The notes under the pieces: model-generated
Databases searched by the model: none
The model's input: only the letters and a program-made list of their open reading frames with translations
What the model was told of the DNA's origin: nothing
Assembly (NCBI GenBank): GCA_017461365.1
Contig: JAFTYG010000008.1
Coordinates: forward strand, 1 to 64,000
Source: Clostridia bacterium
GTDB lineage: Bacteria > Bacillota > Clostridia > Oscillospirales > CAG-272
Length of the DNA: 64,000 nt
Direction of reading: 5' to 3'
Shown: piece by piece, positions 8,326 through 17,403 of the stretch
How the letters are laid out: the number at the start of each line of letters is the position of its first letter
How positions within the stretch are numbered: position 1 is the first letter of the stretch
Made by a program: the position numbers and the translations under genes

Positions 8326-8994
8326 TCAATCCACCCTGTATCCGAGTCCGCGCACCGTTTTTATGATGGTCGGGTTCTGAGGATCGTCCTCTACCTTTTC
8401 ACGCAGACGCTTGATGTAAACGGTCAGTGTGTTATCGTTGACAAATTCGCCCGCAACGTCCCATATAGCCTCAAGGAGCTTGTTTCGTGACAGCACGATG
8501 CCTCGGTTGTTTATAAATACGAGAAGCAGGCGGTATTCGAGCGCCGACAGATAGAGATCTCTGCCGTTTTTTGTTGCAGATCCCTTGACGGTGTCGACCT
8601 CGACCGCTCCAAGCTTGATGACACTTCCGACGTTTCCCGTAAGGCGCAGGACGTTCTTGATGCGCGACACAAGCTCACGGGGACGGAATGGCTTGGGTAT
8701 GTAATCGTCCGCTCCGAGGTCAAAGCCCGTCACGGTGCTGTATTCGTCACCCGAGGCGGTGAGAAAGATAACGGGGAGCTTATAGTCGGTCTTTATCGCG
8801 GAGCACACGGCAAAGCCGTTTCCGTCGGATAGCGATATGTCGAGAAGAACGAGGTCAAATCTTTCTTCGTCAAGAGCGGCTATCGCACCTGTTTGCCCCG
8901 ACGCACTCTTTACCGAAAATCCCCCGCGTGTAAGAAATTCGGTAAGATTTGCTACTATGGTCTTGTCATCCTCGACTAACAGTATTTTTGTCAT
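8326..8994 (-). CDS. OmpR/PhoB-family response regulator
   Basis: DNA-binding regulator of 222 residues. The receiver domain has the acidic pair near residues 9-10, the phosphorylated Asp in LVLLDISLSDGNG (Asp52) and the conserved Lys in IPKPFRPREL. The C-terminal winged helix contains the recognition region DNTLTVYIKRLREKVEDD. It is the first gene of the operon with the kinase. A TATAAT-like -10 (about 9040-9045 on the minus strand) lies upstream. The probable target is the ABC transporter promoter at 6783-6836, where GTGAC boxes lie 11 bp apart. Confidence 0.95.
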   Translation of the reverse strand: MTKILLVEDDKTIVANLTEFLTRGGFSVKSASGQTGAIAALDEERFDLVLLDISLSDGNGFAVCSAIKTDYKLPVIFLTASGDEYSTVTGFDLGADDYIPKPFRPRELVSRIKNVLRLTGNVGSVIKLGAVEVDTVKGSATKNGRDLYLSALEYRLLLVFINNRGIVLSRNKLLEAIWDVAGEFVNDNTLTVYIKRLREKVEDDPQNPTIIKTVRGLGYRVD

Positions 8995-8999
8995 TTTGC

Positions 9000-9556
9000 A
9001 ATCACTCCTTTGGTCGGGAATTGTATATCTGTATGTATGATTATATCATATCCGACGGTATCTTTCAATCGGATATTTGAAAAAATAAAAATAAAGGCGA
9101 GCAGGCTACCAAGAAAGAGGCTGCCTCATTAACATAGGAGATAGCCCCATATTGCATTAGTAATATAAATTGGAGTTTCTTTTTCGCCGTTGGCGAAAAG
9201 GCACGAACACAGTTCGTGCGGTTCGTGCGGCGGGATGTTTGATATGTATAAATATATTCCCAATGAAGACAGTGCAGTAAAGCGACTTCGTCGCAAGATC
9301 CCTCGGTTTGATGTACTGATAACCCCATAAGCGGTTCGGACTCGGGATGACAAGTTAGTGTATGAGAGGTAAATGGATATATGCCAAAGTTTATTACGTG
9401 TACCTTATTATAGGTTTATGCATATGTTCGTCGCCGAACATCCACTATCTGTCATCCTGAACGGCTCGCTACCTTGCGAGCCATGTGAAGGATCTTTTTT
9501 GCGTTAGCAAAATTTACCTTAGAAAAAGAACGTATGGACTACCGAAAAGAAACAGG
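9000..9556. other. Gene-free intergenic region built from dispersed repeats
   Basis: No gene is supported here. It holds the upstream region of the response regulator (to about 9060), the modular repeat (9165-9330), and a two-part element: GGACTCGGGATGACAAG near 9336-9352 and TGTCATCCTGAACGG near 9450-9464, which is followed by a GGCTCGC/GCGAGCC hairpin and GTGAAGGATCT. The last resembles the TGTCATCCTGAGC-type intergenic repeats common in clostridial genomes. Confidence 0.6.
9165..9330 (-). repeat. Dispersed modular repeat, copy B
   Basis: Inverted relative to copy A at 1-140. Read on the minus strand, the shared backbone runs through CTTGCGACGAAGTCGCTTTA and CATATCAAACATCCC. It then carries two hairpins not found in copy A (GCACGAACTGTGTTCGTGC and TTTTCGCCAACGGCGAAAA), before the closing AACTCCAATTT. 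Confidence 0.8.
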
Positions 9557-9606
9557 CATTAAACAAGGAGCTATCTCACTTGTTAATGAGACAGCTCCTT
9601 TGTTTT
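9557..9606 (-). terminator. Terminator of the pyruvate:ferredoxin oxidoreductase gene
   Basis: ACAAGGAGCTATCTC pairs with GAGACAGCTCCTTTGT across a 10-nt loop, directly downstream of the minus-strand stop codon. Confidence 0.7.
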
Positions 9607-9617
9607 ATAGATTTGAA

Positions 9618-12600
9618 TTACTTATAGAGATCAGCTAACTGCTTAAGTCTGTCGTACTTCGCCTTTGCATTAGCTTCGCCCTTGGCAAAGAGTGTCTCCG
9701 CCTTTTCGGGGAAGGATTGAACAAGACGTGCGTAACGTGTCTCGGACTTGATGAAGTCGACGTAGCTTCCCGTAGGCTCCTTGGAGTCGATGGTCAGCTT
9801 GTTCTCGGTGAGCGTGGGGTTGTAACGGAACATCTGCCAATATCCCGCCTCGACCGCTTTCTTCATTTCAAGCTGGCAGTTCTGCATTCCGCCCTTAACG
9901 CCGTGCATCTCGCAGGGTGCGTAACCGATGATAAGGGAAGGTCCGTGGTAAGCCTCAGCCTCGGTAAGAGCTTTGAGGAGCTGGTTCATATCAGCGCCCA
10001 TAGCTACCTGAGCCACATATACATAGCCGTAGGACATGGCGATCTGCGCAAGATCCTTCTTTCCGATAGCCTTACCTGCCGCCGCAAACTGCGCGACCTG
10101 ACCGATCTGCGATGCCTTGGATGCCTGACCGCCCGTGTTCGAGTAGACCTCGGTATCGAATACCATTACGTTTACGTCCTCGCCCGATGCAAGCACGTGG
10201 TCAAGACCGCCAAATCCGATGTCGTACGCCCAGCCGTCTCCGCCGAAGATCCAAATAGATTTCTTGGAGAGGTAGTCCTTCTCGGCAAGTATTGCGGGAG
10301 CTGTGGGACAGCCCTCTGCCGCCGCCTTTTCGAGCTCAACGATAAGCGCCTTGGTTGCCGCCTCGTTTGCCTTGCCGTCGTCCTTAGTGGACAGATAAGC
10401 CTCTGCCGCTGCCTTGAACTCAGCGGATGCCTTGTCGGACTCAGCCATAGCCGCTACCTTGCCGATAAGCTTTTCGCGAATGGTCTTTTGACCGAGGGCA
10501 ATTCCGAGACCGTGCTCGGCATTATCCTCAAAGAGCGAGTTCGCCCATGCGGGACCTCTGCCCGACTCACGGTTTACGGTGTAGGGAGTTGCGGGAGCTG
10601 AGCCACCCCAGATAGAGGAACAGCCCGTAGCGTTCGAGATATACATTCTCTCACCAAAAAGCTGAGTGACAAGACGCGCGTAAGACGTCTCTGCACAGCC
10701 TGCGCAAGAGCCCGAGAATTCAAGCAAGGGCTGCTTGAACTGACTTCCCTTGATCGTATTGGCAACGAGCTCGGATTTTTCGGATACGTTTGCAACGGCG
10801 TAATCGAAGGGAGCCTGTTGTGCAAGCTCGTCTGCGATCGGCACCATCTCAAGCGCCTTCTTGCCCGTCTTTTCAAAGTTGGAGGTAACGGGGCACGCCT
10901 TTGCGCAGAGCGTACAACCCATGCAATCCATGGGAGACACTGCCATAGTGAACTTGTAATTTGTCTTTGCAACAGGTCTTGCCGCAAATTTGGTTTCTGC
11001 GGGAGCTTTCGCTGCCTCGTCCTCTGTCATTGCAAAGGGACGGATAGCTGCGTGAGGACAAACGAACGCGCAGGTGTTACACTGTACGCAGTTTTCGGGT
11101 ATCCACTTGGGAACGAATACCGCAACGCCTCTCTTTTCGTAAGCCGCCGAGCCCTGAGGGAAGGTACCGTCAGCGTACTTTGTGAAGCTCGAGACCTTTA
11201 AGCTGTCGCCCTTCATTCCGACAACGGGAAGAACGACTTCGTTTACAAAGTCAACGAGGTCTGCGCGCTCACCCGTGACCTTAGCTGCCGCGATCTCTTC
11301 GGACGCGTTTGCCCAATCTGCGGGAACCTTTACCTCATGGAGAGCGTCCTTGCCCGCGTCGATCGCCTTGTGGTTGAGATCAACGATAGCCTGACCTTTC
11401 TTCAGGTAGGATTTCGTAGCCATATACTTCATATATTCTATGGCGTCGGATGTGGGCAGGATGTTTGCAAGCGCGAAGAACGCCGACTGAAGAACGGTGT
11501 TCTTTACCTTTCCGTTTCCGAGATCAAGCGCGAGCTTTGTCGCGTTAATGGTGTAGAACTTGATATTATTCTTTGCAATATAGCTCTTGACGCTTGCGGG
11601 AAGATGCTCGTCGAGCTCTCCGTCGCTCCACTGGCAGTCGAGAAGGAACGTGCCGCCCGGCTTGACGTCGGAGATCATATCGTATTTCTTGAGATATGCG
11701 CTGTTGTGGCAGGCAACGAAGTCAGCCTTGTTGATGTAATAAGAGGATTTGATGGGGCTGTCACCGAAGCGTAGGTGAGAAATGGTAACGCCGCCTGTTT
11801 TCTTGGAGTCGTACTGGAAGTATGCCTGAATGAACTTGTCGGTGTGGTCACCGATGATCTTTATAGAGTTCTTGTTAGCACCGACAGTTCCGTCTCCGCC
11901 GAGTCCCCAGAATTTGCACTGGATCATATCGGTGGGTGCTGTGTCGGGCGCGGGCTTTTCGTCAAGCGACAGACCTGTAACGTCATCTACGATACCGATG
12001 GTAAAGCCGTTCTTGGGCGCATCCGCATTGAGATTTTCAAATACTGCGAATATCGAGGAGGGAGGCGTGTCCTTAGAGCCGAGACCGTAACGGCCGCCGA
12101 CTACCTTTGCGCTTACGCCGTTTGTGGCAAGAGCTGTGACGACGTCGAGGTAGAGAGGCTCACCGAGAGAGCCGGGCTCTTTCGTTCTGTCGAGAACGGC
12201 AATTCTTTTGACCGTCTTGGGAAGTACCTCGCATAGCTTTGCGGGAACGAAAGGACGGTAGAGGCGAACCTTGATAAGACCTACCTTTTCGCCCTTAGCG
12301 GTAAGATAGTCGATTACCTCCTCGGCAACGTCGCAGACAGAGCCCATAGCAACGATAACTCTTTCTGCATCGGGCGCACCGTAGTAGTTGAAGAGCTTGT
12401 AGTCTGTGCCTATCTTTTCGTTTACCTTATTCATATAATCTTCAACGATGGCGGGGAGAGCGTCATAATAGGAATTGCACGCCTCTCTGTGCTGGAAGAA
12501 GATGTCTCCGTTTTCAGCAGAGCCGCGAAGCACGGGATGCTCGGGGTTAAGGGAGCGCGCGCGGAATGCGGCGATGGCATCCTTGTCGACCATTTCTTCA

Positions 12601-13178
12601 AGATCCTTGTAGTCCCATACAGAGACCTTGGAGATCTCGTGAGACGTACGGAAGCCGTCAAAGAAATTGAGGAAAGGAACTCTGCCCTTGATGGTGGACA
12701 GATGAGCGACAGCTCCGAGATCCATTACCTCCTGAGGATTGGACTCGGCAAGCATAGCAAAGCCCGTCTGACGGCAAGCGTAAACGTCGGAGTGATCGCC
12801 GAAGATATTCAGTGCGTGAGACGCTACGCAACGCGCGGACACGTGGATAACGCAGGGAAGAAGCTCGCCCGCGATCTTGTACATATTTGGGATCATCAGA
12901 AGAAGTCCCTGCGAAGCTGTATAGGTAGTCGTAAGCGCGCCTGCCGCGAGAGAGCCGTGAACAGTGCCCGCAGCGCCCGCCTCGGACTGCATTTCCATTA
13001 CCTTTACGTTTTCGCCCATTATATTCTTCAAGCCGTTTGCAGACCAAGCGTCTGTAAGCTCAGCCATAACGGACGAGGGGGTGATGGGATAGATGGCAGC
13101 TACTTCCGTGAACGCGTAGGAAACGTGCGCAGCGGCGGTGTTGCCGTCCATTGATTGCTTTTTTCTTTCGATAGCCAT
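9618..13178 (-). CDS. nifJ: Pyruvate:ferredoxin (flavodoxin) oxidoreductase, single-chain
   Basis: Cytoplasmic enzyme that oxidises pyruvate with CoA to acetyl-CoA and CO2, passing electrons to ferredoxin. The 1186 residues match the homodimeric, fused form. The N-terminal pyrimidine-binding domain begins with GNTAAAHVSYAFTEVAAIYP. The ferredoxin-like domain carries two 4Fe-4S motifs (CVQCNTCAFVCPHA and CMGCTLCAKACPV, about 690-760). The C-terminal domain has the cysteines of the proximal cluster (SGSCAGCAET, NATGCSSIWGG) and the thiamine diphosphate motif GGDGWAYDIGFGG. The start codon follows GGGAGG. It is transcribed alone and divergently from the oxidoreductase trio at 13506. It supplies acetyl-CoA and reduced ferredoxin for fermentation. 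Confidence 0.98.
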   Translation of the reverse strand: MAIERKKQSMDGNTAAAHVSYAFTEVAAIYPITPSSVMAELTDAWSANGLKNIMGENVKVMEMQSEAGAAGTVHGSLAAGALTTTYTASQGLLLMIPNMYKIAGELLPCVIHVSARCVASHALNIFGDHSDVYACRQTGFAMLAESNPQEVMDLGAVAHLSTIKGRVPFLNFFDGFRTSHEISKVSVWDYKDLEEMVDKDAIAAFRARSLNPEHPVLRGSAENGDIFFQHREACNSYYDALPAIVEDYMNKVNEKIGTDYKLFNYYGAPDAERVIVAMGSVCDVAEEVIDYLTAKGEKVGLIKVRLYRPFVPAKLCEVLPKTVKRIAVLDRTKEPGSLGEPLYLDVVTALATNGVSAKVVGGRYGLGSKDTPPSSIFAVFENLNADAPKNGFTIGIVDDVTGLSLDEKPAPDTAPTDMIQCKFWGLGGDGTVGANKNSIKIIGDHTDKFIQAYFQYDSKKTGGVTISHLRFGDSPIKSSYYINKADFVACHNSAYLKKYDMISDVKPGGTFLLDCQWSDGELDEHLPASVKSYIAKNNIKFYTINATKLALDLGNGKVKNTVLQSAFFALANILPTSDAIEYMKYMATKSYLKKGQAIVDLNHKAIDAGKDALHEVKVPADWANASEEIAAAKVTGERADLVDFVNEVVLPVVGMKGDSLKVSSFTKYADGTFPQGSAAYEKRGVAVFVPKWIPENCVQCNTCAFVCPHAAIRPFAMTEDEAAKAPAETKFAARPVAKTNYKFTMAVSPMDCMGCTLCAKACPVTSNFEKTGKKALEMVPIADELAQQAPFDYAVANVSEKSELVANTIKGSQFKQPLLEFSGSCAGCAETSYARLVTQLFGERMYISNATGCSSIWGGSAPATPYTVNRESGRGPAWANSLFEDNAEHGLGIALGQKTIREKLIGKVAAMAESDKASAEFKAAAEAYLSTKDDGKANEAATKALIVELEKAAAEGCPTAPAILAEKDYLSKKSIWIFGGDGWAYDIGFGGLDHVLASGEDVNVMVFDTEVYSNTGGQASKASQIGQVAQFAAAGKAIGKKDLAQIAMSYGYVYVAQVAMGADMNQLLKALTEAEAYHGPSLIIGYAPCEMHGVKGGMQNCQLEMKKAVEAGYWQMFRYNPTLTENKLTIDSKEPTGSYVDFIKSETRYARLVQSFPEKAETLFAKGEANAKAKYDRLKQLADLYK

Positions 13179-13347
13179 ATATTTATACCTCCCGGTAATA
13201 GTATTTCCGCTTATTATGATAACATAAAATCGGCAATAAGTAAATAGATTTTTGCAAATTTTTTCGCAAAAAGAACATAAAATTTAAGAAAGTATGCCGA
13301 ATATTTGTTGATATGACAAAAATATGACAGATTTTTTAAAAAATGTA

Positions 13348-13376
13348 TTGACAAGCCTTGCTTTCAGTGGTATAAT
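13348..13376 (+). promoter_or_regulatory. Promoter of the GlpA-like operon
   Basis: TTGACA at 13348-13353, 17-bp spacer, TATAAT at 13371-13376: a perfect consensus, leaving a leader of about 125 nt. The divergent nifJ promoter must lie at about 13200-13260, but no clear hexamer pair is visible there. Confidence 0.85.
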
Positions 13377-13423
13377 CATAAGGTATTGAATAGCAACGCA
13401 GAGATTTGGAGATGCACTTGGAA

Positions 13424-13450
13424 AAAACGGAAAAATTTTCCGTCTTTTTT
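13424..13450 (+). promoter_or_regulatory. Terminator-like hairpin in the leader of the GlpA-like operon
   Basis: ACGGAAAA and TTTTCCGT form a hairpin followed by C and a run of six T. It sits between the promoter and the first gene, so it may act as an attenuator. Antiterminator control of glycerol genes (GlpP) is known in Bacillus; whether that applies here is unknown. Confidence 0.45.
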
Positions 13451-13505
13451 GTGTGTCTTTTTTTATACGTTGCAAAAATAAAATAAGGAAAGAGAGAAGC
13501 AAACA

Positions 13506-14942
13506 ATGAAGTACGGTATCGTAGTTATCGGCGCGGGTGTTGTGGGCGGTATGATAGCTCGCAGACTTGCAAAGTACAACAAGAGTCTGTGTATCCTCGA
13601 CAAGGAAAATGACGTTGCAATGGGCGCTACAAAGGCGAACAGCGCGATAGTTCACGCGGGCTTTGACGCAAAGGAGGGTTCTCTTAAGGCAAAGCTCAAC
13701 GTAAGAGGCTCTGTGCTTATGCCTGAGGTAACAAAGGAGCTCGGAGTTAAATATAAAAATAATGAAGCTCTTGTAGTTGCCTTTGAAAACGAAAGAGCAG
13801 AGGTCGAAAGCATTTACGAAAGAGGTATCCGCAACGGCGTTCCCGGTCTGCGTATCGTTGAAAAGGAAGAGCTCCGCCATATGGAGCCCAATATAAATCC
13901 CGACATAGCCTGCGCACTTCTGGCTCCCACAAGCGCTATCGTATGTCCTTACGAGCTTTGCATTGCCGCTGTCGGTAACGCTATGGACAACGGCGCTGAG
14001 CTCAAGCTTAACTTTGAAGTCGCAAGCATCGAAAAGTGCGGAGATACGTATAAGATAACCTCCAAGAACGGCGACGTTGTTGAGGCGGAGATCGTTATCA
14101 ACAGCGCGGGTGTTTACTCCGACAAGATCGCCGCAATGACGGGCGACGCTGATTTTGACGTTCATCCCAGAAGAGGCGAATATATGATTCTTGATAAGGA
14201 GTGCGGAGCGTTCACTCAGAGAACTATCTTCCATACACCTACAAAGATGGGTAAGGGTATCCTTGTATCCCCCACGGTCGACGGCAACCTTCTTCTCGGC
14301 CCTACGGCTACCGACATCGAGGATAAGGATGATACGTCCACAACGGCAGAGGGATTTGCTACTATCTTCTCCAAGGCAAGCGACAACGTAGCAAATATTC
14401 CTTTCAATAAGGTCATCACCTCCTTCTGCGGACTTCGCGCAGTAGGAAGCACAGGCGACTTTATCATCAAGCACCGCGAGGGCGTTATCACACTTGCGGG
14501 CATCGAGAGCCCCGGACTTTCCTCCGCTCCCGCTATCGCTGAGTACGTTGACGAGATGCTCGTAAACGAGATGGGATTTGTCGCTGACGTAAAGGCTGAG
14601 TACAACCCCATCCGTAAGCCTGCACATTATTTCCATGAGCTTACAATGGAAAAGAAGAATGAGATAATAAAGAAGGATCCCAGATACGGACGTATAGTTT
14701 GCCGTTGCGAGGGAATTACCGAGGGTGAGATAGTTGAGGCTATCCACACAAATCCCAAGGCGACAGACGTTGACGGCGTAAAGAGACGTACAAGAAGCGG
14801 AATGGGACGCTGTCAGGGCGGCTTCTGCTCTCCTATCGTTGTTGAGATACTCGCAAGAGAGAACGAAACTGCATTTGAGGACGTAACAAAGTTCGGTAAG
14901 GGCTCTGTATTGAATTACGGAAAAACAAAGGGGGATAACTGA
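13506..14942 (+). CDS. FAD-dependent oxidoreductase, GlpA-like, with BFD-type [2Fe-2S] domain
   Basis: 478 residues. The N-terminal FAD/NAD-binding fold has VVIGAGVVGGMIARRLA and belongs to the DAO superfamily that includes GlpA (anaerobic glycerol-3-phosphate dehydrogenase) and L-2-hydroxyglutarate oxidase. The last about 90 residues form a BFD-like [2Fe-2S] domain with four cysteines (VCRCEG ... GRCQGGFCSP). It is the first gene of a tight three-gene operon with a second flavoprotein and a DUF1667 protein. In Clostridia this trio is usually annotated as a glycerol-3-phosphate dehydrogenase system. Neither a glycerol kinase nor a facilitator gene is in the window, so the substrate remains an inference. 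Confidence 0.9.
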   Translation: MKYGIVVIGAGVVGGMIARRLAKYNKSLCILDKENDVAMGATKANSAIVHAGFDAKEGSLKAKLNVRGSVLMPEVTKELGVKYKNNEALVVAFENERAEVESIYERGIRNGVPGLRIVEKEELRHMEPNINPDIACALLAPTSAIVCPYELCIAAVGNAMDNGAELKLNFEVASIEKCGDTYKITSKNGDVVEAEIVINSAGVYSDKIAAMTGDADFDVHPRRGEYMILDKECGAFTQRTIFHTPTKMGKGILVSPTVDGNLLLGPTATDIEDKDDTSTTAEGFATIFSKASDNVANIPFNKVITSFCGLRAVGSTGDFIIKHREGVITLAGIESPGLSSAPAIAEYVDEMLVNEMGFVADVKAEYNPIRKPAHYFHELTMEKKNEIIKKDPRYGRIVCRCEGITEGEIVEAIHTNPKATDVDGVKRRTRSGMGRCQGGFCSPIVVEILARENETAFEDVTKFGKGSVLNYGKTKGDN

Positions 14943-14943
14943 T

Positions 14944-16185
14944 ATGAATAAAGTCGATCTTGTAATAATCGGCGGCGGCCCTGCAGGTATGAGCGCGGCT
15001 GTTGCGGCATATGATGCGGGACTTCGCAACATTCTCATTCTTGAGCGTGACAAGTCTCTTGGCGGTATCCTCCGTCAGTGCATACATAACGGCTTCGGTC
15101 TGCACCGCTTCAAGGAGGAGCTGACAGGCCCCGAGTACGCTTACCGTTATGAGGTACAGGTAAGAGAGAGAAATATCCCCTTCAAGCTCAATACAATGGT
15201 TCTCGATATAGCCCCCAATAAGGTGATCACGGCTATGAACAGCGAGGACGGTATGTTTACCATCGAGGCAAAGGCAATAATTCTTGCTATGGGATGCCGT
15301 GAGCGTCCCAAGGGAGCTCTCAACATCTGCGGCAAGCGCCCTGCGGGTATCTTTACTGCGGGAACAGCTCAGAAGTTTGTAAATATGGACGGTTATATGC
15401 CCGGTAAGAAGGTAGTTATCCTCGGCTCGGGTGACATCGGACTTATAATGGCAAGAAGAATGACCTTTGAGGGCGCAGAGGTAAAGGCTGTTTGCGAGCT
15501 TATGCCTTATTCGGGCGGTCTTGCAAGAAACATCGAGCAGTGCCTCCACGACTTCAACATTCCGCTTATGCTCAGCCATACCGTAGTTGAGATACACGGT
15601 GACGAGCGTGTAACGGGCGTTACGATCGCAAAGGTCGATGAGCGCAGAAAGCCCATCCCCGAGACACGTCAGTATATCGAGTGCGACACGCTCCTTCTCT
15701 CCTGCGGACTTCTCCCCGAGAACGAGCTTACAAAGAGCGCAAACATTCCTCTCAGCCCCATCACGGGCGGCGCAACGGTAGACCAGAACAGACAGACCGA
15801 GACCGAGGGCGTATATGCTTGCGGTAACGTTCTTCACGTTCACGACCTTGTCGACTACGTTTCCGAGGAAGCCGAGATCGCGGGTAAGGCTGCTGTTAAG
15901 TACATAAACGGCGAGACTCTCAGCGGAAAGAACATCAAGCTGTCTACAGACGGCAAGGTAAGATACACCGTTCCTCAGCGTATCACGGCAGAGGAGGATG
16001 TTACCGTTTACTTCCGAGTTGCCGACGTTTACCGTGACATAAAGATCGTTGTAAGAGACGGCGACGAGGTGCTTATAAGCAAGAAGAAGCAGAAGGTAGC
16101 TCCCGGTGAGATGGAAACTCTTACGCTCACCAAGGATATGATTGCGGGCGTCAAGACAGGCGCACTCAGCTTCAGCATTGAATAA
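14944..16185 (+). CDS. NAD(P)/FAD-dependent oxidoreductase (second subunit of the GlpA-like system)
   Basis: 413 residues with two nucleotide-binding folds: LVIIGGGPAGMSAAVAAYDA at the N-terminus for FAD and VVILGSGDIGLIMARRM near residue 160 for NAD(P). The CGLLPENEL and YACGNVLHVHDLVDYV stretches are typical of pyridine nucleotide-disulfide reductase-like flavoproteins. No redox CxxxxC pair is seen. It begins 1 nt after the previous stop codon, so translation is coupled. It probably carries electrons between the substrate-oxidising subunit and NAD(P) or another acceptor; the direction is not evident from sequence. Confidence 0.9.
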   Translation: MNKVDLVIIGGGPAGMSAAVAAYDAGLRNILILERDKSLGGILRQCIHNGFGLHRFKEELTGPEYAYRYEVQVRERNIPFKLNTMVLDIAPNKVITAMNSEDGMFTIEAKAIILAMGCRERPKGALNICGKRPAGIFTAGTAQKFVNMDGYMPGKKVVILGSGDIGLIMARRMTFEGAEVKAVCELMPYSGGLARNIEQCLHDFNIPLMLSHTVVEIHGDERVTGVTIAKVDERRKPIPETRQYIECDTLLLSCGLLPENELTKSANIPLSPITGGATVDQNRQTETEGVYACGNVLHVHDLVDYVSEEAEIAGKAAVKYINGETLSGKNIKLSTDGKVRYTVPQRITAEEDVTVYFRVADVYRDIKIVVRDGDEVLISKKKQKVAPGEMETLTLTKDMIAGVKTGALSFSIE

Positions 16186-16198
16186 GGGGGAAGATAAA

Positions 16199-16552
16199 AT
16201 GATCCGTGAATTAACTTGTATCGTATGCCCTAAGGGCTGTCAGCTCAAGGTCGAGCTCGAGGGCAAAAAGGTTCTCTCTGTTACTGGAAACACCTGTAAG
16301 AGAGGCGCTGTATATGCAGAGACCGAGTGCACAGCTCCCATGAGAACTCTCACCACCACCGCGGCTGTTGAGGGTGGCGGAGTCGTGCCTGTAAAGACCG
16401 ATAAGACTATTCCGAAGGAATTGCTCTTCGATGCTATGAGGGAAGTAAACGCAGTTCGTGTTTCCAAGGATGCGAAGCTCGGTGACGTTGTTATCGAGAA
16501 CCTCCTCGGCACAGGCGCGAACGTCGTTACGACAAGAAACGTAGCACTTTAA
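16199..16552 (+). CDS. DUF1667 family protein, small cysteine-rich partner
   Basis: 117 residues, third gene of the operon. An N-terminal CIVCPKGC motif (Cys7, Cys10, Cys14) plus Cys33 look like metal or iron-sulfur ligands. DUF1667 proteins are regularly encoded next to GlpA/GlpB-like flavoproteins in Clostridia, where they are thought to be an electron-transfer subunit; no detailed function is known to me. I chose the ATG at 16199 because it follows AAGGGGGAAG at good spacing. A terminator follows the stop. Confidence 0.9.
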   Translation: MIRELTCIVCPKGCQLKVELEGKKVLSVTGNTCKRGAVYAETECTAPMRTLTTTAAVEGGGVVPVKTDKTIPKELLFDAMREVNAVRVSKDAKLGDVVIENLLGTGANVVTTRNVAL

Positions 16553-16565
16553 TTGGATTTAATGT

Positions 16566-16598
16566 AAAAAAGCCGTTGCAGACAGCAACGGCTTTTTG
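16566..16598 (+). terminator. Terminator of the GlpA-like operon
   Basis: AAAAAGCCGTTGC pairs with GCAACGGCTTTTT around a short loop. Confidence 0.9.
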
Positions 16599-16649
16599 CG
16601 TTGGACTTTAATTTATCCATCAAAAAGTAAAAAAAATTTCCGTTTCCTC

Positions 16650-16678
16650 TTGCAAAAGCTATGAACATATGGTATAAT
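16650..16678 (+). promoter_or_regulatory. Promoter of the hemolysin III family gene
   Basis: TTGCAA at 16650-16655, 17-bp spacer, TATAAT at 16673-16678, about 50 nt before the start codon. Confidence 0.7.
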
Positions 16679-16729
16679 AACAGCATAATATAGTATTGAA
16701 TACCACATTACAAAGAGGTACGAACGAAA

Positions 16730-17401
16730 ATGGTGTCAAAAAGAATAAGATTAAAGGATAGAATATTGCCCGATTACACTAAGGGCGAAGAGATATTTAA
16801 TATGGTAACCCACATTGTGGGTGGCGCGCTCGGGGTGGTGACGCTTGTGTTCTGCATTCTGCTTCCCGCGCTTGAAGGCTCGACAGCGGGTGTGCTCTGC
16901 GGCATAATGTTCGGAGTTTCCATGACTCTGCTTTACACGATGTCAAGCATCTATCACGGTCTGCGGCGGGGAACTGCGAAAAAGGTCTTTCAGATAATGG
17001 ACCACTGCTCGATCTATTGGCTAATTGCGGGAACCTACACGCCGATACTCGTTTGCTCTGTGGCGAAGAATTATCCGATCGCGGCGTGGACGACCTTCGC
17101 GCTCGTCTGGGGACTTGCGATACTCGCCACTACGCTTACGGCGATAGACCTTAGAAAATACAAGGTGTTCAGTATGATCTGCTACATCGGTATGGGCTGG
17201 GCTGTGGTGTTTTCGATGAAGCAGACCTATCTGAGCCTTGGACACGAGGGATTTATGGGGGTGCTTTTCGGCGGTATTCTTTATACCCTCGGCGTATTCT
17301 TTTTCGTAAAGAGAAGAAGATATTTCCATTCGGTATTCCATATCTTCGTAGTCCTCGGAAGCCTTTGCCATTCGGTGGCTGTAATATTTTATGTGATATA
17401 A
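16730..17401 (+). CDS. Hemolysin III / PAQR family membrane protein
   Basis: 223 residues, seven predicted transmembrane helices. The family's conserved residues are visible: MSSIYHGLRR after helix 2, DHCSIYWLIAGTYTP in the middle, and two histidines in FHSVFHIFVVLGSLCHSVA near the C-terminus, matching the putative metal site of PAQR proteins. The family includes eukaryotic adiponectin and progestin receptors and bacterial TrhA/YqfA, the latter implicated in membrane lipid homeostasis. Despite the name, hemolytic activity should not be assumed. Single-gene unit with its own promoter. A hairpin array rather than a classical terminator follows. Confidence 0.93.
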   Translation: MVSKRIRLKDRILPDYTKGEEIFNMVTHIVGGALGVVTLVFCILLPALEGSTAGVLCGIMFGVSMTLLYTMSSIYHGLRRGTAKKVFQIMDHCSIYWLIAGTYTPILVCSVAKNYPIAAWTTFALVWGLAILATTLTAIDLRKYKVFSMICYIGMGWAVVFSMKQTYLSLGHEGFMGVLFGGILYTLGVFFFVKRRRYFHSVFHIFVVLGSLCHSVAVIFYVI

Positions 17402-17403
17402 AA

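Noticed and set aside
13284..15053. Minus-strand open frame of 589 codons across the GlpA-like gene
   Set aside because: Antisense shadow of a well-supported gene with biased codons; the product shows no domain, and the region 13348-13376 is the promoter of the sense gene.
16730..17401. Cytolytic toxin (by the name hemolysin III)
   Set aside because: The family is a membrane-homeostasis PAQR family; no toxin context exists.
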